Part shown: one piece after another, positions 1-7,427 of the stretch
Layout of the letters: each line of letters starts with the position of its first letter
How positions within the stretch are numbered: position 1 is the stretch's first letter
Made by a program: the position numbers and the translations under genes
From: an uncultured Clostridia bacterium
Lineage (GTDB): Bacteria; Bacillota; Clostridia; TANB77; CAG-508
Assembly: GCA_948745425.1 (NCBI GenBank)
Contig: CAPZDM010000009.1
Coordinates: 1-40,358 of the forward strand
DNA: 40,358 bases
Direction of reading: 5' to 3'
The notes under the pieces: generated by a model
What the model saw: the letters and a program-made list of their open reading frames with translations, nothing else
Database searches by the model: none
Told to the model about the DNA's origin: nothing

Positions 1-476
1 ATATTTGTTTTATACCTGATGGTAATTATAAAAAATTCTTAGAAACAAATTCTAATATAAAACCTAAAATTGGTAATATAGTAAATTCTCAAGGTAAAAT
101 ATTAGGAAAACATAATGGATTATATAATTACACAATAGGTCAAAGAAAAGGATTAGGAATCTCTAATCCTGTACCATTATTTGTTTTAGGCTTTAACAAA
201 GATAAAAATGAGGTAATAGTGGGCGAAGAACAAGAGTTGTATAGAAATGCGATTTTTGTTACAGATATTAATTTATTATTGGTAGATGAAATCACATATG
301 AAATGGAAGTAGAGGTTAAAACAAGATATTCAGCAAAATTAGCTAAAGCTAAAATAATTCAAATTGGAGATAAAATAAAAGTAAACTTTTATGAACCACA
401 AAGAGCAATAACTCCAGGACAGTCTGCTGTTTTTTATATAGGAGATATTGTATTAGGTGGAGGAAAAATAATATAA
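1..476 (+). CDS. mnmA: tRNA-specific 2-thiouridylase MnmA, 3' part
   Basis: This is the C-terminal part of MnmA, which thiolates U34 of Lys, Glu and Gln tRNAs; the gene begins left of the window. The frame is open from base 3 and begins I-C-F-I-P-D-G, which matches the second catalytic cysteine motif of the family (Cys codon at 6-8). The motif G-Q-R-K-G-L-G-I follows, then a C-terminal beta-barrel ending G-G-G-K-I-I. A GTG at 219 is internal and is not a start. The next gene begins 16 bases downstream on the same strand, so the three tRNA-modification genes probably share a transcript. Confidence 0.93.
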   Translation, partial: ICFIPDGNYKKFLETNSNIKPKIGNIVNSQGKILGKHNGLYNYTIGQRKGLGISNPVPLFVLGFNKDKNEVIVGEEQELYRNAIFVTDINLLLVDEITYEMEVEVKTRYSAKLAKAKIIQIGDKIKVNFYEPQRAITPGQSAVFYIGDIVLGGGKII

Positions 477-492
477 TTGAAAGGAAAAGCAT

Positions 493-1197
493 ATGCAAAA
501 TCAATTTTCAAGAACAGAGTTGTTAATAGGAAAAGAAAATATAGAAAAACTACATAATTCTAAAGTTGCAATCTTTGGAATAGGTGGAGTTGGCTCTTTT
601 GTAGTTGAAGGATTAGTTAGAGCAGGAGTAGAAAATTTTATTTTAGTAGATAATGATACTATTAGTCTAACAAACTTAAATAGACAAATAATTGCAACAA
701 CAAAAACAATAGGAATTCCTAAAGTAGAGGTTGCTAGAGATAGAATTTTGGAAATAAATCCAAATGCAAATATAGAAATTTATAAAGAATTTTTTATGCC
801 TGACAGTAAAGAAATTTTAAATTCTTCAATTTCATACATAATAGATGCAGTGGATACAATAACTTCTAAAATTGAATTAGTAATTAGAGCAGATAAGTTA
901 AATATCCCTATAATATCTTGTATGGGTACAGGAAATAAGCTAGATCCAACTAAATTTGAAATAGCAGATATTTATAAAACTAGTGTATGTCCACTTGCAA
1001 AGGTAATGAGAAAAGAATTAAAGGCAAGAGGTGTAAATAGGCTTAAAGTGCTATATTCAAAAGAAGAACCTATAAAACTTAATGAAATATCTCAAAATGA
1101 AGGTAGACAAGTACCTGGTAGTATATCATTTGTTCCATCAGTTGCAGGTCTTATAATAGCAGGAGAAGTAATTAAAGATATAATAAAAGGGGGATAG
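493..1197 (+). CDS. tcdA: tRNA threonylcarbamoyladenosine dehydratase (TcdA/CsdL-like, ThiF/E1 fold)
   Basis: An E1-like enzyme of the ThiF/MoeB/HesA superfamily. The nucleotide-binding motif G-I-G-G-V-G-S is at residues 29-35, the acidic V-D-N-D strand and N-L-N-R-Q motif follow at about 52-65, and D-A-V-D-T at about 118. At 234 residues it matches TcdA, which cyclises t6A37 in tRNA using ATP. The ATG at 493 follows a GAAAGGA ribosome binding site. It sits between mnmA and a ttcA-like gene, which supports a tRNA-modification role over MoeB/ThiF sulfur transfer. No CxxC zinc pair typical of MoeB is visible. Confidence 0.85.
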   Translation: MQNQFSRTELLIGKENIEKLHNSKVAIFGIGGVGSFVVEGLVRAGVENFILVDNDTISLTNLNRQIIATTKTIGIPKVEVARDRILEINPNANIEIYKEFFMPDSKEILNSSISYIIDAVDTITSKIELVIRADKLNIPIISCMGTGNKLDPTKFEIADIYKTSVCPLAKVMRKELKARGVNRLKVLYSKEEPIKLNEISQNEGRQVPGSISFVPSVAGLIIAGEVIKDIIKGG

Positions 1198-1203
1198 AGT
1201 ATA

Positions 1204-2028
1204 GTGGAAAAATATGAAGAGATAGAAAGAACACTTATAAAGACATATCGAAAAAAAATATGGAATAGATTTACAAAAGGAATAAGAGAATATGATATGA
1301 TACAAAATGGAGATAAGATTGCTGTTTGTATGTCAGGTGGTAAAGATTCAATGTTAATGGCGAAATGTTTTCAGGAGTTAAAAAAACATGGTAAAATAGA
1401 TTTCGACTTAGTATTTCTTGTTATGAATCCAGGTTATACAGAAATAAATAAACAAAAAATAATAGATAATGCTAAATTACTTAATATACCAATAACTATG
1501 TTTGAAACAAAGATATTTGATGTTGTTGAAAATATAGATGACCACCCTTGTTATATATGTGCAAGAATGAGAAGAGGACATTTATATAAAAAAGCTAGAG
1601 AATTAGGTTGCAATAAAATTGCTTTAGGTCATCATTTTGATGATGTAATAGAAACTATACTAATGGGAATGTTATATGGTGCTCAAATGCAAACAATGAT
1701 GCCAAAACTTCATAGCACTTTTCATCCAGGAATGGAACTTATAAGACCTATGTATTTTGTAAAAGAAGCAGATATTATAGCATGGAAAAATAGATATAAT
1801 CTAGAATTTCTACAATGTGCCTGTAAAGTTACAGAAAAATGTATACCTTGTGGAGATATTGGTGGTGGTTCAAAAAGAGAGGAAATGAAAAAGCTAATAA
1901 AAGAACTTAGACAAAAATATGAGAATATTGATATTAATATATTTAGAAGTGCACAAAACGTTAATCTGGATACTATTATTTCATATACCCAAAAAGGGGA
2001 AACACATCATTTTTTGGATGAGTATTAA
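1204..2028 (+). CDS. TtcA/TilS-family PP-loop ATPase (tRNA 2-thiocytidine synthetase-like)
   Basis: An adenylating PP-loop enzyme of the TtcA group. The P-loop S-G-G-K-D-S is at residues 44-49. A C-Y-I-C pair lies near residue 118, G-H-H-F-D-D-V near 148, and a later cysteine cluster C-A-C...C-I-P-C near 203-216; the Cys pairs are the expected iron-sulfur ligands. TtcA makes 2-thiocytidine 32 in tRNA; Firmicute relatives of this length (274 residues) are often unassigned, so substrate is inferred. The start is GTG at 1204, six bases after the tcdA stop and downstream of a GGGGGA Shine-Dalgarno, so it is co-transcribed. Confidence 0.75.
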   Translation: MEKYEEIERTLIKTYRKKIWNRFTKGIREYDMIQNGDKIAVCMSGGKDSMLMAKCFQELKKHGKIDFDLVFLVMNPGYTEINKQKIIDNAKLLNIPITMFETKIFDVVENIDDHPCYICARMRRGHLYKKARELGCNKIALGHHFDDVIETILMGMLYGAQMQTMMPKLHSTFHPGMELIRPMYFVKEADIIAWKNRYNLEFLQCACKVTEKCIPCGDIGGGSKREEMKKLIKELRQKYENIDINIFRSAQNVNLDTIISYTQKGETHHFLDEY

Positions 2029-2049
2029 AAAATGAAGAATAGGCAAAGT

Positions 2050-2410
2050 CTACTCTTCAAATTCTCTACTAAGTTTATGTATTGCTTTTGTTTCAATTCT
2101 AGATACATAAGAACGAGAAATTCCCATAAGTTTAGCAATCTCATTTTGAGTTTTTGGTTTATCACCATTTAATCCAAAACGAAGAGTTATAATTTCTTTT
2201 TCTCTATCTTTTAATACTTCTTCCATCTTTTCATATAAAATTTTAGTTTTCAATTTTAAATCAATTTCATCTTCAATACTTCTTTCATCATTTTCTAGTA
2301 TCTCTAATAATGTAATTTCATTATCATCTTTATCTTTTCCAATAGGCTCATTCAAATAAACTTCTGCTTTAGTTTTCTTTGAGCCTCTTAAAAACATGAG
2401 AATCTCATTT
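2050..2410 (-). CDS. sigK: sigK 3' half (sigma-K regions 3-4), separated by the skin-like element
   Basis: C-terminal half of the mother-cell sigma factor SigK. The frame carries N-E-I-L-M-F-L-R followed by region 3 and region 4 (D-R-E-K-E-I-I-T-L-R-F-G, then the helix-turn-helix I-A-K-L-M-G-I-S-R-S-Y-V-S-R-I-E). The other half lies at 6769-7112 on the same strand. Joining the two at the shared AAATG core (2406-2410 and 6769-6773) restores the family sequence R-C-I-E-N-E-I-L-M without gap and gives a protein of about 232 residues, the usual SigK length. A GTG at 2421 could start this fragment alone, but it would lack regions 1-2 and be inactive. Confidence 0.93.
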
Positions 2411-2431
2411 GCAGTTAGCACCTGTTGGAAA
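2404..2431 (-). other. Attachment site, sigK 3' side of the skin-like element
   Basis: Contains the AAATG core (2406-2410) and the TTTCCAACAGGTG arm (2431-2419, minus strand). The recombinase stop codon TGA overlaps the core: its last codons are TGC AAA TGA, where AAATG is the core. Recombination therefore exchanges the base after the core and removes this stop. Confidence 0.8.
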
Positions 2432-4103
2432 TGTTTTATCTTTCATATTTCTGCTACCAATAAAGTTAATTGTTATATCTTCGCCATTTGTTGTTATAGA
2501 GCTTACTAATAACTTAATCATATTTCGTTTTGCATTCAAGTCTAAGCTATCAAAAGAGGTAAAGTAGGTATCTAATATATTAAGAACTAAATTGGCAGTT
2601 TCTTTGTCATTTATTTCTTCATAATTCGTATTAGTTAATGACTTTATTTGCTTTTCTAATTCCATATTAGTTTCCTTTAATTTTTTAATTTCGTTTGAAA
2701 TATCATCTAATAAAGAAACATCTACATATTTAATTTTATCTAATAATGAATTAATAGAAGTTTCATTTTTATAAATTAATGATTTTAAAGTTCTAACTTC
2801 TTCAACATTTTTATCTTGCTTGTTAAAAGTATTTGTAGATAATTCTTTAAGGGCTTTATAAAATTTTGAGGTAGGGGTAGCAAGTTCTTTTATTTTTTGC
2901 ATTACCAAATCATCAGCTTCTAATCCATTAATATTTTTACATTGACATTTTTGTTTTCTACTTTTATCTTTAAGTTCGCACATATAGTCAAAAACTCTAC
3001 GACCATCAGGAGTTACCATTCTATTTTTTAGTTTCGCTCTCATAAATGAGGCACAATGTGAGCATCTTAAAATTCCTGATAGTAAGGCATTACTTGTACT
3101 AGGTTTACGATATTTCATGTCGCTATTTCTATCTAATAATTCTTGAACTTCAACCCATTCTTTACCTGCAATAATACCTTTATGTTTTCCAACAGCTACA
3201 ATCCAATCATTTACATCTTTTCTAACTACTTGATTTTTCTTTTTTTCTGTTTTGTTATAAACCATTAATCCATGTATACCATCAAATTCTTTTTCATCTG
3301 CATAAATTTCTACATCTAAATTTCTAAAATAATCAAGTGTGTCTTGGTCTGCAATAGCATATACAGGATTTATTAAAATGTTTTTTAATCCCCATCTAGT
3401 ATATGCTTTATCATTTTTAGTTTTTATATCATGTTGGATTGTATAAGTTTCAAGTTTTGTTTGTGATTTTAATTCTCTCATTTTATCAAAAAGGATTTTT
3501 ACAATTCTTACTTCATTATCAATAGTTGATAGTTTGTATAGTTTTCTTTTTTTACCATCAACAGTTATATTTTCTATTTGCTCTGATTTATAACCTGTTG
3601 GGGTCATACCACCAAGCCAGCGACCAGTTTTAGCAAGTTCAAGCATATTATCTCTAATACGTTCTGCGATTGTATCACGTTCAAGTTGTGCAAATACAGA
3701 AATCATAAACATCATAGCACGACCGACTTGGTGTTACGTTTTCAATGCTTTCTGTTGCTGATAAAAATGATACATCATAATTATCAAGTTCAATTACTAA
3801 ACTACTAAAGTCTGATACATTACGACTAATTCTATCTAATTTATAAAAAGCAATAGCTTTTATTTTTTTATTTCTAATATCTTTAAGCATCTTTTGAAAA
3901 GCAGGGCGATTGGTATTATAACCTGTATAACCCTCATCTTCATAAATAATAATATCATTTTCTAAATCTACATTATCAAAAGTTAATTCAATTTTTCTTT
4001 TACATGTTTCTATTTGATTATGGGTACTTTCGCCTTTACCTGTAAATTTTGATTTACGAGAATATATTGCTATTTTTCTATTATCTTGTTTTTGACTTTT
4101 CAT
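2405..4103 (-). CDS. Large serine recombinase of the skin-like element (SpoIVCA-like), with a +1 shift at CGG
   Basis: Site-specific DNA recombinase expected to excise the element and rejoin sigK. The N-terminal resolvase domain starts R-K-I-A-I-Y-S-R-K-S, with the catalytic serine in I-Y-S-R; D-E-G-Y-T-G and K-L-D-R-I-S-R follow. A recombinase domain, a zinc ribbon (C-S-H-C ... C-E-L ... C-Q-C) and a C-terminal coiled coil complete it. The frame breaks at 3725: zero frame reads AGT CGG TCG and ends 13 codons later, whereas skipping the C gives AGT GGT CGT GCT ATG ATG, the conserved T-P-S-G-R-A-M-M-F. With the shift it is 565 residues, normal for the family. The stop lies in the att core, so excision would extend the protein. 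Confidence 0.9.
3723..3725 (-). other. CGG +1 recoding site in the skin recombinase
   Basis: Zero frame AGT CGG TCG; extra C at 3725. Skipping it reads the conserved glycine of T-P-S-G-R-A and keeps the recombinase open to the att core. Confidence 0.8.
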
Positions 4104-4315
4104 ATTTTGATTCCCTTTCTTGAAATGTGATGTTATAAATAATATATCACAAACAAATATAAAAATGCAATAGATATTATGAAACGAAAATATATTTAGT
4201 TCAATAAAATTTATGTGTACTATAGATATATTTTAAAAAATATGATATGATTAGTTACAATAAAAACATTAGACATTTAAAGATAATTATAAGACATAAT
4301 TTAGGAGGATTATTA

Positions 4316-4864
4316 ATGAGTAAAGAATATTTTGATATATTAGACGAAAACGGCAATAAAACAGGAAAAACAAAGTTAAGAGATGAAGTTCATAGAGATG
4401 GGGATTGGCATAAAGCAGTACATATATGGATTATAAATCATAATGGAGATATTTTATTACAAAGAAGATGTGCGACAAAAGATAGTAATCCTAATATGCT
4501 TGATATATCTTGTGCAGGGCATCTTACTGCATGTGATAAATCTTTAGATGGTGCTATTAGAGAACTAAAAGAAGAATTGAATTTAGATGTTAAATCTGAA
4601 GAATTATTATTTATAAAAACATTAAAAAGAAGTTCAAAATATACTGAAACTTTTATAAATAATGAATTTGACGATTTATATATTTTAAAAACTACTAAAG
4701 CTATAGAAGATATGAAATATCAAGAAGAAGAAATTTCAGAGATATTTTTTGTTTCATACAAAGAATTTAAAGAGATGGTAAATAATAGACAGCATGACTT
4801 ATTAATGCATGATGAAGAATTTAAAATATTATTTGATATGTTTGATGAAGAATTTGATAACTAA
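4316..4864 (+). CDS. Nudix hydrolase, isopentenyl-diphosphate-isomerase-like/YfcD type
   Basis: A 182-residue Nudix-fold protein. The Nudix helix spans about residues 67-89, with G-H-L-T-A-C at its start and R-E-L-K-E-E-L-N-L in the REUxEExGU region, where the usual glycine is Asn. The N-terminus (E-Y-F-D-I-L-D-E-N-G) and W-H-K-A-V-H-I-W-I are typical of the IDI-like/YfcD subgroup; the substrate is unknown. The ATG at 4316 is chosen because AGGAGG lies directly before it; an upstream in-frame ATG at 4247 has no such site. It is cargo of the skin-like element, on the strand opposite the recombinase. An AAC-GGC at 4349-4354 contains an out-of-frame CGG without any break. Confidence 0.85.
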   Translation: MSKEYFDILDENGNKTGKTKLRDEVHRDGDWHKAVHIWIINHNGDILLQRRCATKDSNPNMLDISCAGHLTACDKSLDGAIRELKEELNLDVKSEELLFIKTLKRSSKYTETFINNEFDDLYILKTTKAIEDMKYQEEEISEIFFVSYKEFKEMVNNRQHDLLMHDEEFKILFDMFDEEFDN

Positions 4865-5141
4865 ATGAAATAGTATTTAAGGGAAAATTTATATGTTTAT
4901 GAAGATTAAGAATTATTTTAATGATTGGAATTTGTTTGAAAAATTATATTTATCTATATGTAATAAAAGGATTTTATCTAAAATTATAATGAAATATCTA
5001 CAAAATGTGTACAATTAAAAAATACCATGCATAGGAAAATTATTAGAAAGTTAATAAAATTATATATTTATTAGTAAAAAATCTTTATTTACTACGAAAA
5101 AACTGATATAATATCGAAAAAAATAAGAAAAGAGGAAATAA

Positions 5142-5883
5142 ATGTACACTATCTTTATAGATGAAAGTCGGTCAACCTGGAGGTTTTGATGAAGAAAAAA
5201 ATGAATTAGTTAAAAATACAAGTAAATATTTTGTTTTATCTGGATTTATGATAGATGCAAATAAAATTTTATGTGTTGAAGAAACATTGAAAGCTATAAA
5301 GATAAAGTATGGATTGAACCCATATCATGAAATAAAATGGAATACGAAATATAAGGAAATTGATATGGAATATAGCCAAATAATGAATATGAAAAAAGAG
5401 GTTATGGAAATAGTTAAAGACTATAAAAATTCAATTGTTGGAATTATTATGGATAAGGAATATTGCTATAAGAATAAGGAATTTATAAAAGACCATAATG
5501 ATTTGTATTCACTTGCATTGCATTTACTAATGGAAAGATTTTGTATGCAAATAACTAAAAGCAAAAATACCAAAGTACCTGTAATGCTATTTGCAGATAG
5601 TAGAGGAAATGATAAAAACAATAGATTAGATAAGAATTTACAGATTTCGTATTTAAGAGCAAAAAATATGGGAACACATTTTGTTAAATTTCCTAATTTT
5701 TGTGATAGTTTAATATTTGTAGATTCTGATTATAGTGCAGGGGTGCAAATAGCAGATTTTTGTGCAGGAGCGATATTTAGAAAATATGAAAATAAGGATG
5801 ATACATTTTTTGAAATATTAAAGCCATCAATAAGAAAGCATAAGAATAGTATAGAGGGTGCAGGTATAAAATTATATAAATAA
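5142..5883 (+). CDS. DUF3800 protein with a +1 shift at CGG
   Basis: DUF3800 proteins have an RNase H-like fold and often occur in mobile or defence contexts; their role is not settled. Translation from ATG 5142 (AGAGGA site upstream) gives M-Y-T-I-F-I-D-E-S, then AGT C GGT; skipping C at 5169 yields the diagnostic I-D-E-S-G and continues Q-P-G-G-F-D to the stop at 5883, 246 residues. Unshifted reading would run AGT CGG TCA ACC TGG AGG and lose the family frame. An ATG at 5161 lies in the shifted frame but would discard the conserved D-E-S-G start. C-terminal Q-I-A-D-F-C-A-G-A-I is also conserved. Cargo of the skin-like element. Confidence 0.85.
5169..5171 (+). other. CGG +1 recoding site in the DUF3800 gene
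   Basis: Zero frame GAA AGT CGG TCA; extra C at 5169. Skipping it gives D-E-S-G-Q, the conserved start of DUF3800 proteins. Confidence 0.8.
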
Positions 5884-5944
5884 GATGAACGATGGGATTA
5901 GTTACTAATCCAACACACCTACGTGGTGTTACATCGTTCATCAT
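5884..5944. repeat. Branched inverted repeat (three-way junction) after the DUF3800 gene
   Basis: The arms GATGAACGATG and CATCGTTCATC enclose two further hairpins: GGATTAG-TTA-CTAATCC, and an imperfect one around ACACCTACGTGGTGT. The whole forms a three-way junction on either strand. It may serve as terminator of the DUF3800 transcript, but no T-tract follows; it could also be a relic of a transposable unit. Confidence 0.6.
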
Positions 5945-6378
5945 TGTGATCTGTAATTTCATTATACAGGATCCCTGAACATTTGTCAACAAATGTTAAT
6001 ATATTTTATGTAGAAATTGAAAAAAAATACGTAAATATCTAAAATAAAAGTATTATAGAGTGACTACAATTGTAGTCAGATAGAAATGTTAATTCCTAAT
6101 AAAAAGTACCATGCATGGGAATTTAATTGAAATACTAAAATTACATATAAAAAAATCAAAGTACCTACGTAGGGAATTTTATTAAAAACTTAATAGAAAA
6201 AATCAAAATTACTAGTCTAAAAGGCTTGACCTTTTATGTGTTTTTGGCATTTTCTATTAATGCTTTCCTGCGTAAACGGCAAGTTTACCAATATCATATT
6301 TCAAAAATACTTCAAAATCATTACATTGTATTAATATAATAAAATATTTATAATATATTGTAATAGAGGAGAAGGAAC
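5945..6378. other. Gene-free part of the skin-like element with several operator-like palindromes
   Basis: No convincing gene. It holds the palindrome AACATTTG-TCAA-CAAATGTT (about 5979-5998), a perfect 18-base palindrome TGACTACAATTGTAGTCA (6061-6078) resembling a BlaI/CopY-type operator (TACAnnTGTA core), two copies of a palindromic repeat (near 6107 and 6162), and a hairpin AAAAGG-CTTGA-CCTTTT (6219-6235) nested inside arms TTAATAGAAAA and TTTTCTATTAA. The promoter of the following small gene is probably at the right end. Confidence 0.55.
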
Positions 6379-6564
6379 ATGAAAGTTTTTGTAAATCTTC
6401 CAGAACTAGAAGAAGATAAAGAAGAACTTGAAAATAGAGTTGCAAACTTTCATGCAACTTTATTGATAGAAAAAATTAAAGGATTAAATATTAGTGATAC
6501 ATCTAAAAAGAAAATCCTAGATTTGATTTTAAAAGATATTAAAGAAAAATGTACGAGCGACTAA
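6379..6564 (+). CDS. Small hypothetical protein (61 residues) of the skin-like element
   Basis: I do not recognise a family. The ORF has a strong AGAGGAGAAGG ribosome binding site before ATG 6379, and encodes a short, charged, probably helical protein: an acidic N-terminal half (E-L-E-E-D-K-E-E-L-E) and a lysine-rich C-terminal half (K-K-K-I-L-D-L-I-L-K-D-I). No membrane segment or cysteine cluster is visible. It is the last plus-strand gene before the sigK 5' attachment site and overlaps the end of the minus-strand ORF at 6561 by four bases. A small DNA-binding or recombination directionality role is possible from position but is not shown by sequence. Confidence 0.55.
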   Translation: MKVFVNLPELEEDKEELENRVANFHATLLIEKIKGLNISDTSKKKILDLILKDIKEKCTSD

Positions 6565-6782
6565 CTCATACATTTTTTTAATTTATTATAACTTGCTCTA
6601 GTCATCTGTGATTTACCAGTTTCCCATTTTTTTATAACTGATATATCTTTAATTTGTGGTATCTTCCATACAGCATGAGTTTTTAGAGTAATTTTAGTAT
6701 CTAGCTTGTCCTTTAATTTATCAAACAGCTTACTAATTGCTACACAACTTTCCAACACGTGAATGTTGCATTTTCTATACAA
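6561..6782 (-). CDS. Short XRE-like ORF that becomes the recombinase C-terminus on excision
   Basis: An open frame of 73 codons beginning at TTG 6782 inside the sigK 5' half, in another frame, and stopping at 6561. Its C-terminal part (V-I-K-K-W-E-T-G-K-S-Q-M-T) resembles the second half of an XRE helix-turn-helix. As a separate gene it is doubtful: no ribosome binding site is visible. However its codons AAA TGC at the att core are in the same phase as the recombinase codons AAA TGA at the other end. In the excised circle the recombinase would therefore read on through this frame, gaining about 69 residues. I treat it as a conditional extension of the recombinase rather than an independent gene. 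Confidence 0.45.
   Translation of the reverse strand: MYRKCNIHVLESCVAISKLFDKLKDKLDTKITLKTHAVWKIPQIKDISVIKKWETGKSQMTRASYNKLKKCMS
6749..6775 (-). other. Attachment site, sigK 5' side of the skin-like element
   Basis: Contains the AAATG core (6769-6773) and the CACGTGTTGGAAA arm (6761-6749, minus strand), the inverted partner of the arm at 2419-2431. In the integrated state the sigK 5' half reads through it and stops at TAG 6740-6742. Confidence 0.8.
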
Positions 6783-7112
6783 CGAGCAACATATGTAGCA
6801 AGTCTGATGTTCTTTGACATATCATAACTATTAATGCCTTTAATCAAACCAATTGTACCAATAGATATTAAATCATCTTGGTCTATATTAGTACTGGAGT
6901 ACTTTTTAGAAATATGTGCTACAAGTCTTAAGTTTCTCTCAATAAGAATATTTCTAGCTTCTTCATCACCGATTACTTAATCTTTCAAGAAAAATCTTTT
7001 CTTCTTCAGGTGCTAATGGTTCAGGGAATAATTGACTACTCTGGATATAACCAAACATTAAAAAACATGACTTAAGTATTGCAATTATTCCTGATATTGT
7101 TAATGTAAGCAT
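6769..7112 (-). CDS. sigK: sigK 5' half (sigma-K regions 1-2), with a +1 shift at CGG
   Basis: N-terminal half of SigK, starting at ATG 7112 after a GGAGGTG site. It reads M-L-T-L-T-I-S-G... L-F-P-E-P-L-A-P-E-E-E-K-I-F-L-E-R-L-S-N, then AAT CGG TGA TGA. Skipping the C at 6971 gives AAT GGT GAT GAA, restoring N-G-D-E-E-A-R-N-I-L-I-E-R-N-L-R-L-V-A-H and region 2 (D-L-I-S-I-G-T-I-G-L-I-K-G) up to the att core in R-C-I-E-N. Without the shift the protein ends at once at two UGA codons. In the integrated state the fragment stops at 6740. Full SigK needs both excision of the element and the shift. A -10-like CATATAAT lies upstream, but I cannot assign a sigma-E promoter confidently. Confidence 0.9.
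6969..6971 (-). other. CGG +1 recoding site in sigK
   Basis: Zero frame AAT CGG TGA TGA; extra C at 6971. Skipping it gives N-G-D-E-E-A-R, the conserved stretch before region 2. This is the tightest case, because two stop codons follow directly. Confidence 0.82.
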
Positions 7113-7427
7113 AAACACCTCCAATGCACTATATCAAAATTATATGTTCAAAAAAAAGAATAGTGCATGGACGGTTAAAATTTTAATATTGAAAAATTAT
7201 CTAGTAAATTTATTAGGAGTTATGGATATAATTTATCAACTATGTTATAATTGCTTTAATCGTAATGTTTATAAGATGAAGGTGGAAAAAAGGAATATGT
7301 AAATTTTTATGAAAGAATATATAATATTAAAAATTTAAAGATAGTATCTGAAAAAATATGTGAATACTACAATTTAGGAGACTTAGTTGAATATAAGCAT
7401 ATTGACATAGGTTACGAAGATTTTAAT

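Larger units (their letters stand above)
2406..6773. mobile_element. Compact skin-like element splitting sigK (4.36 kb)
   Basis: A site-specific element inserted in sigK, analogous to skin of Bacillus subtilis and Clostridioides difficile but far smaller. Its ends are the AAATG repeats at 2406-2410 and 6769-6773. The outer flanks are the two sigK halves. Inside lie 13-base arms TTTCCAACAGGTG (minus, 2431-2419) and CACGTGTTGGAAA (minus, 6761-6749); these are inverted repeats of one another at 12 of 13 positions and nearly equidistant from the core, as expected for the attP of a large serine recombinase. Cargo: recombinase (minus), then Nudix, DUF3800 and a 61-residue protein (plus), and a short ORF at the left-reading end. 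No phage structural genes are present. Excision in the mother cell would restore sigK. Confidence 0.9.

Noticed and set aside
5161..5883. DUF3800 starting at ATG 5161
   Set aside because: This start avoids the frameshift but loses the conserved M-Y-T-I-F-I-D-E-S beginning, and it has no ribosome binding site of its own.
6257..6457. Minus-strand 66-codon ORF in the skin-like element
   Set aside because: No ribosome binding site; it overlaps the supported small plus-strand gene and an intergenic structure.
7113..7200. Sigma-E promoter for sigK
   Set aside because: A CATATAAT -10-like motif is present but no convincing -35 at the right distance.
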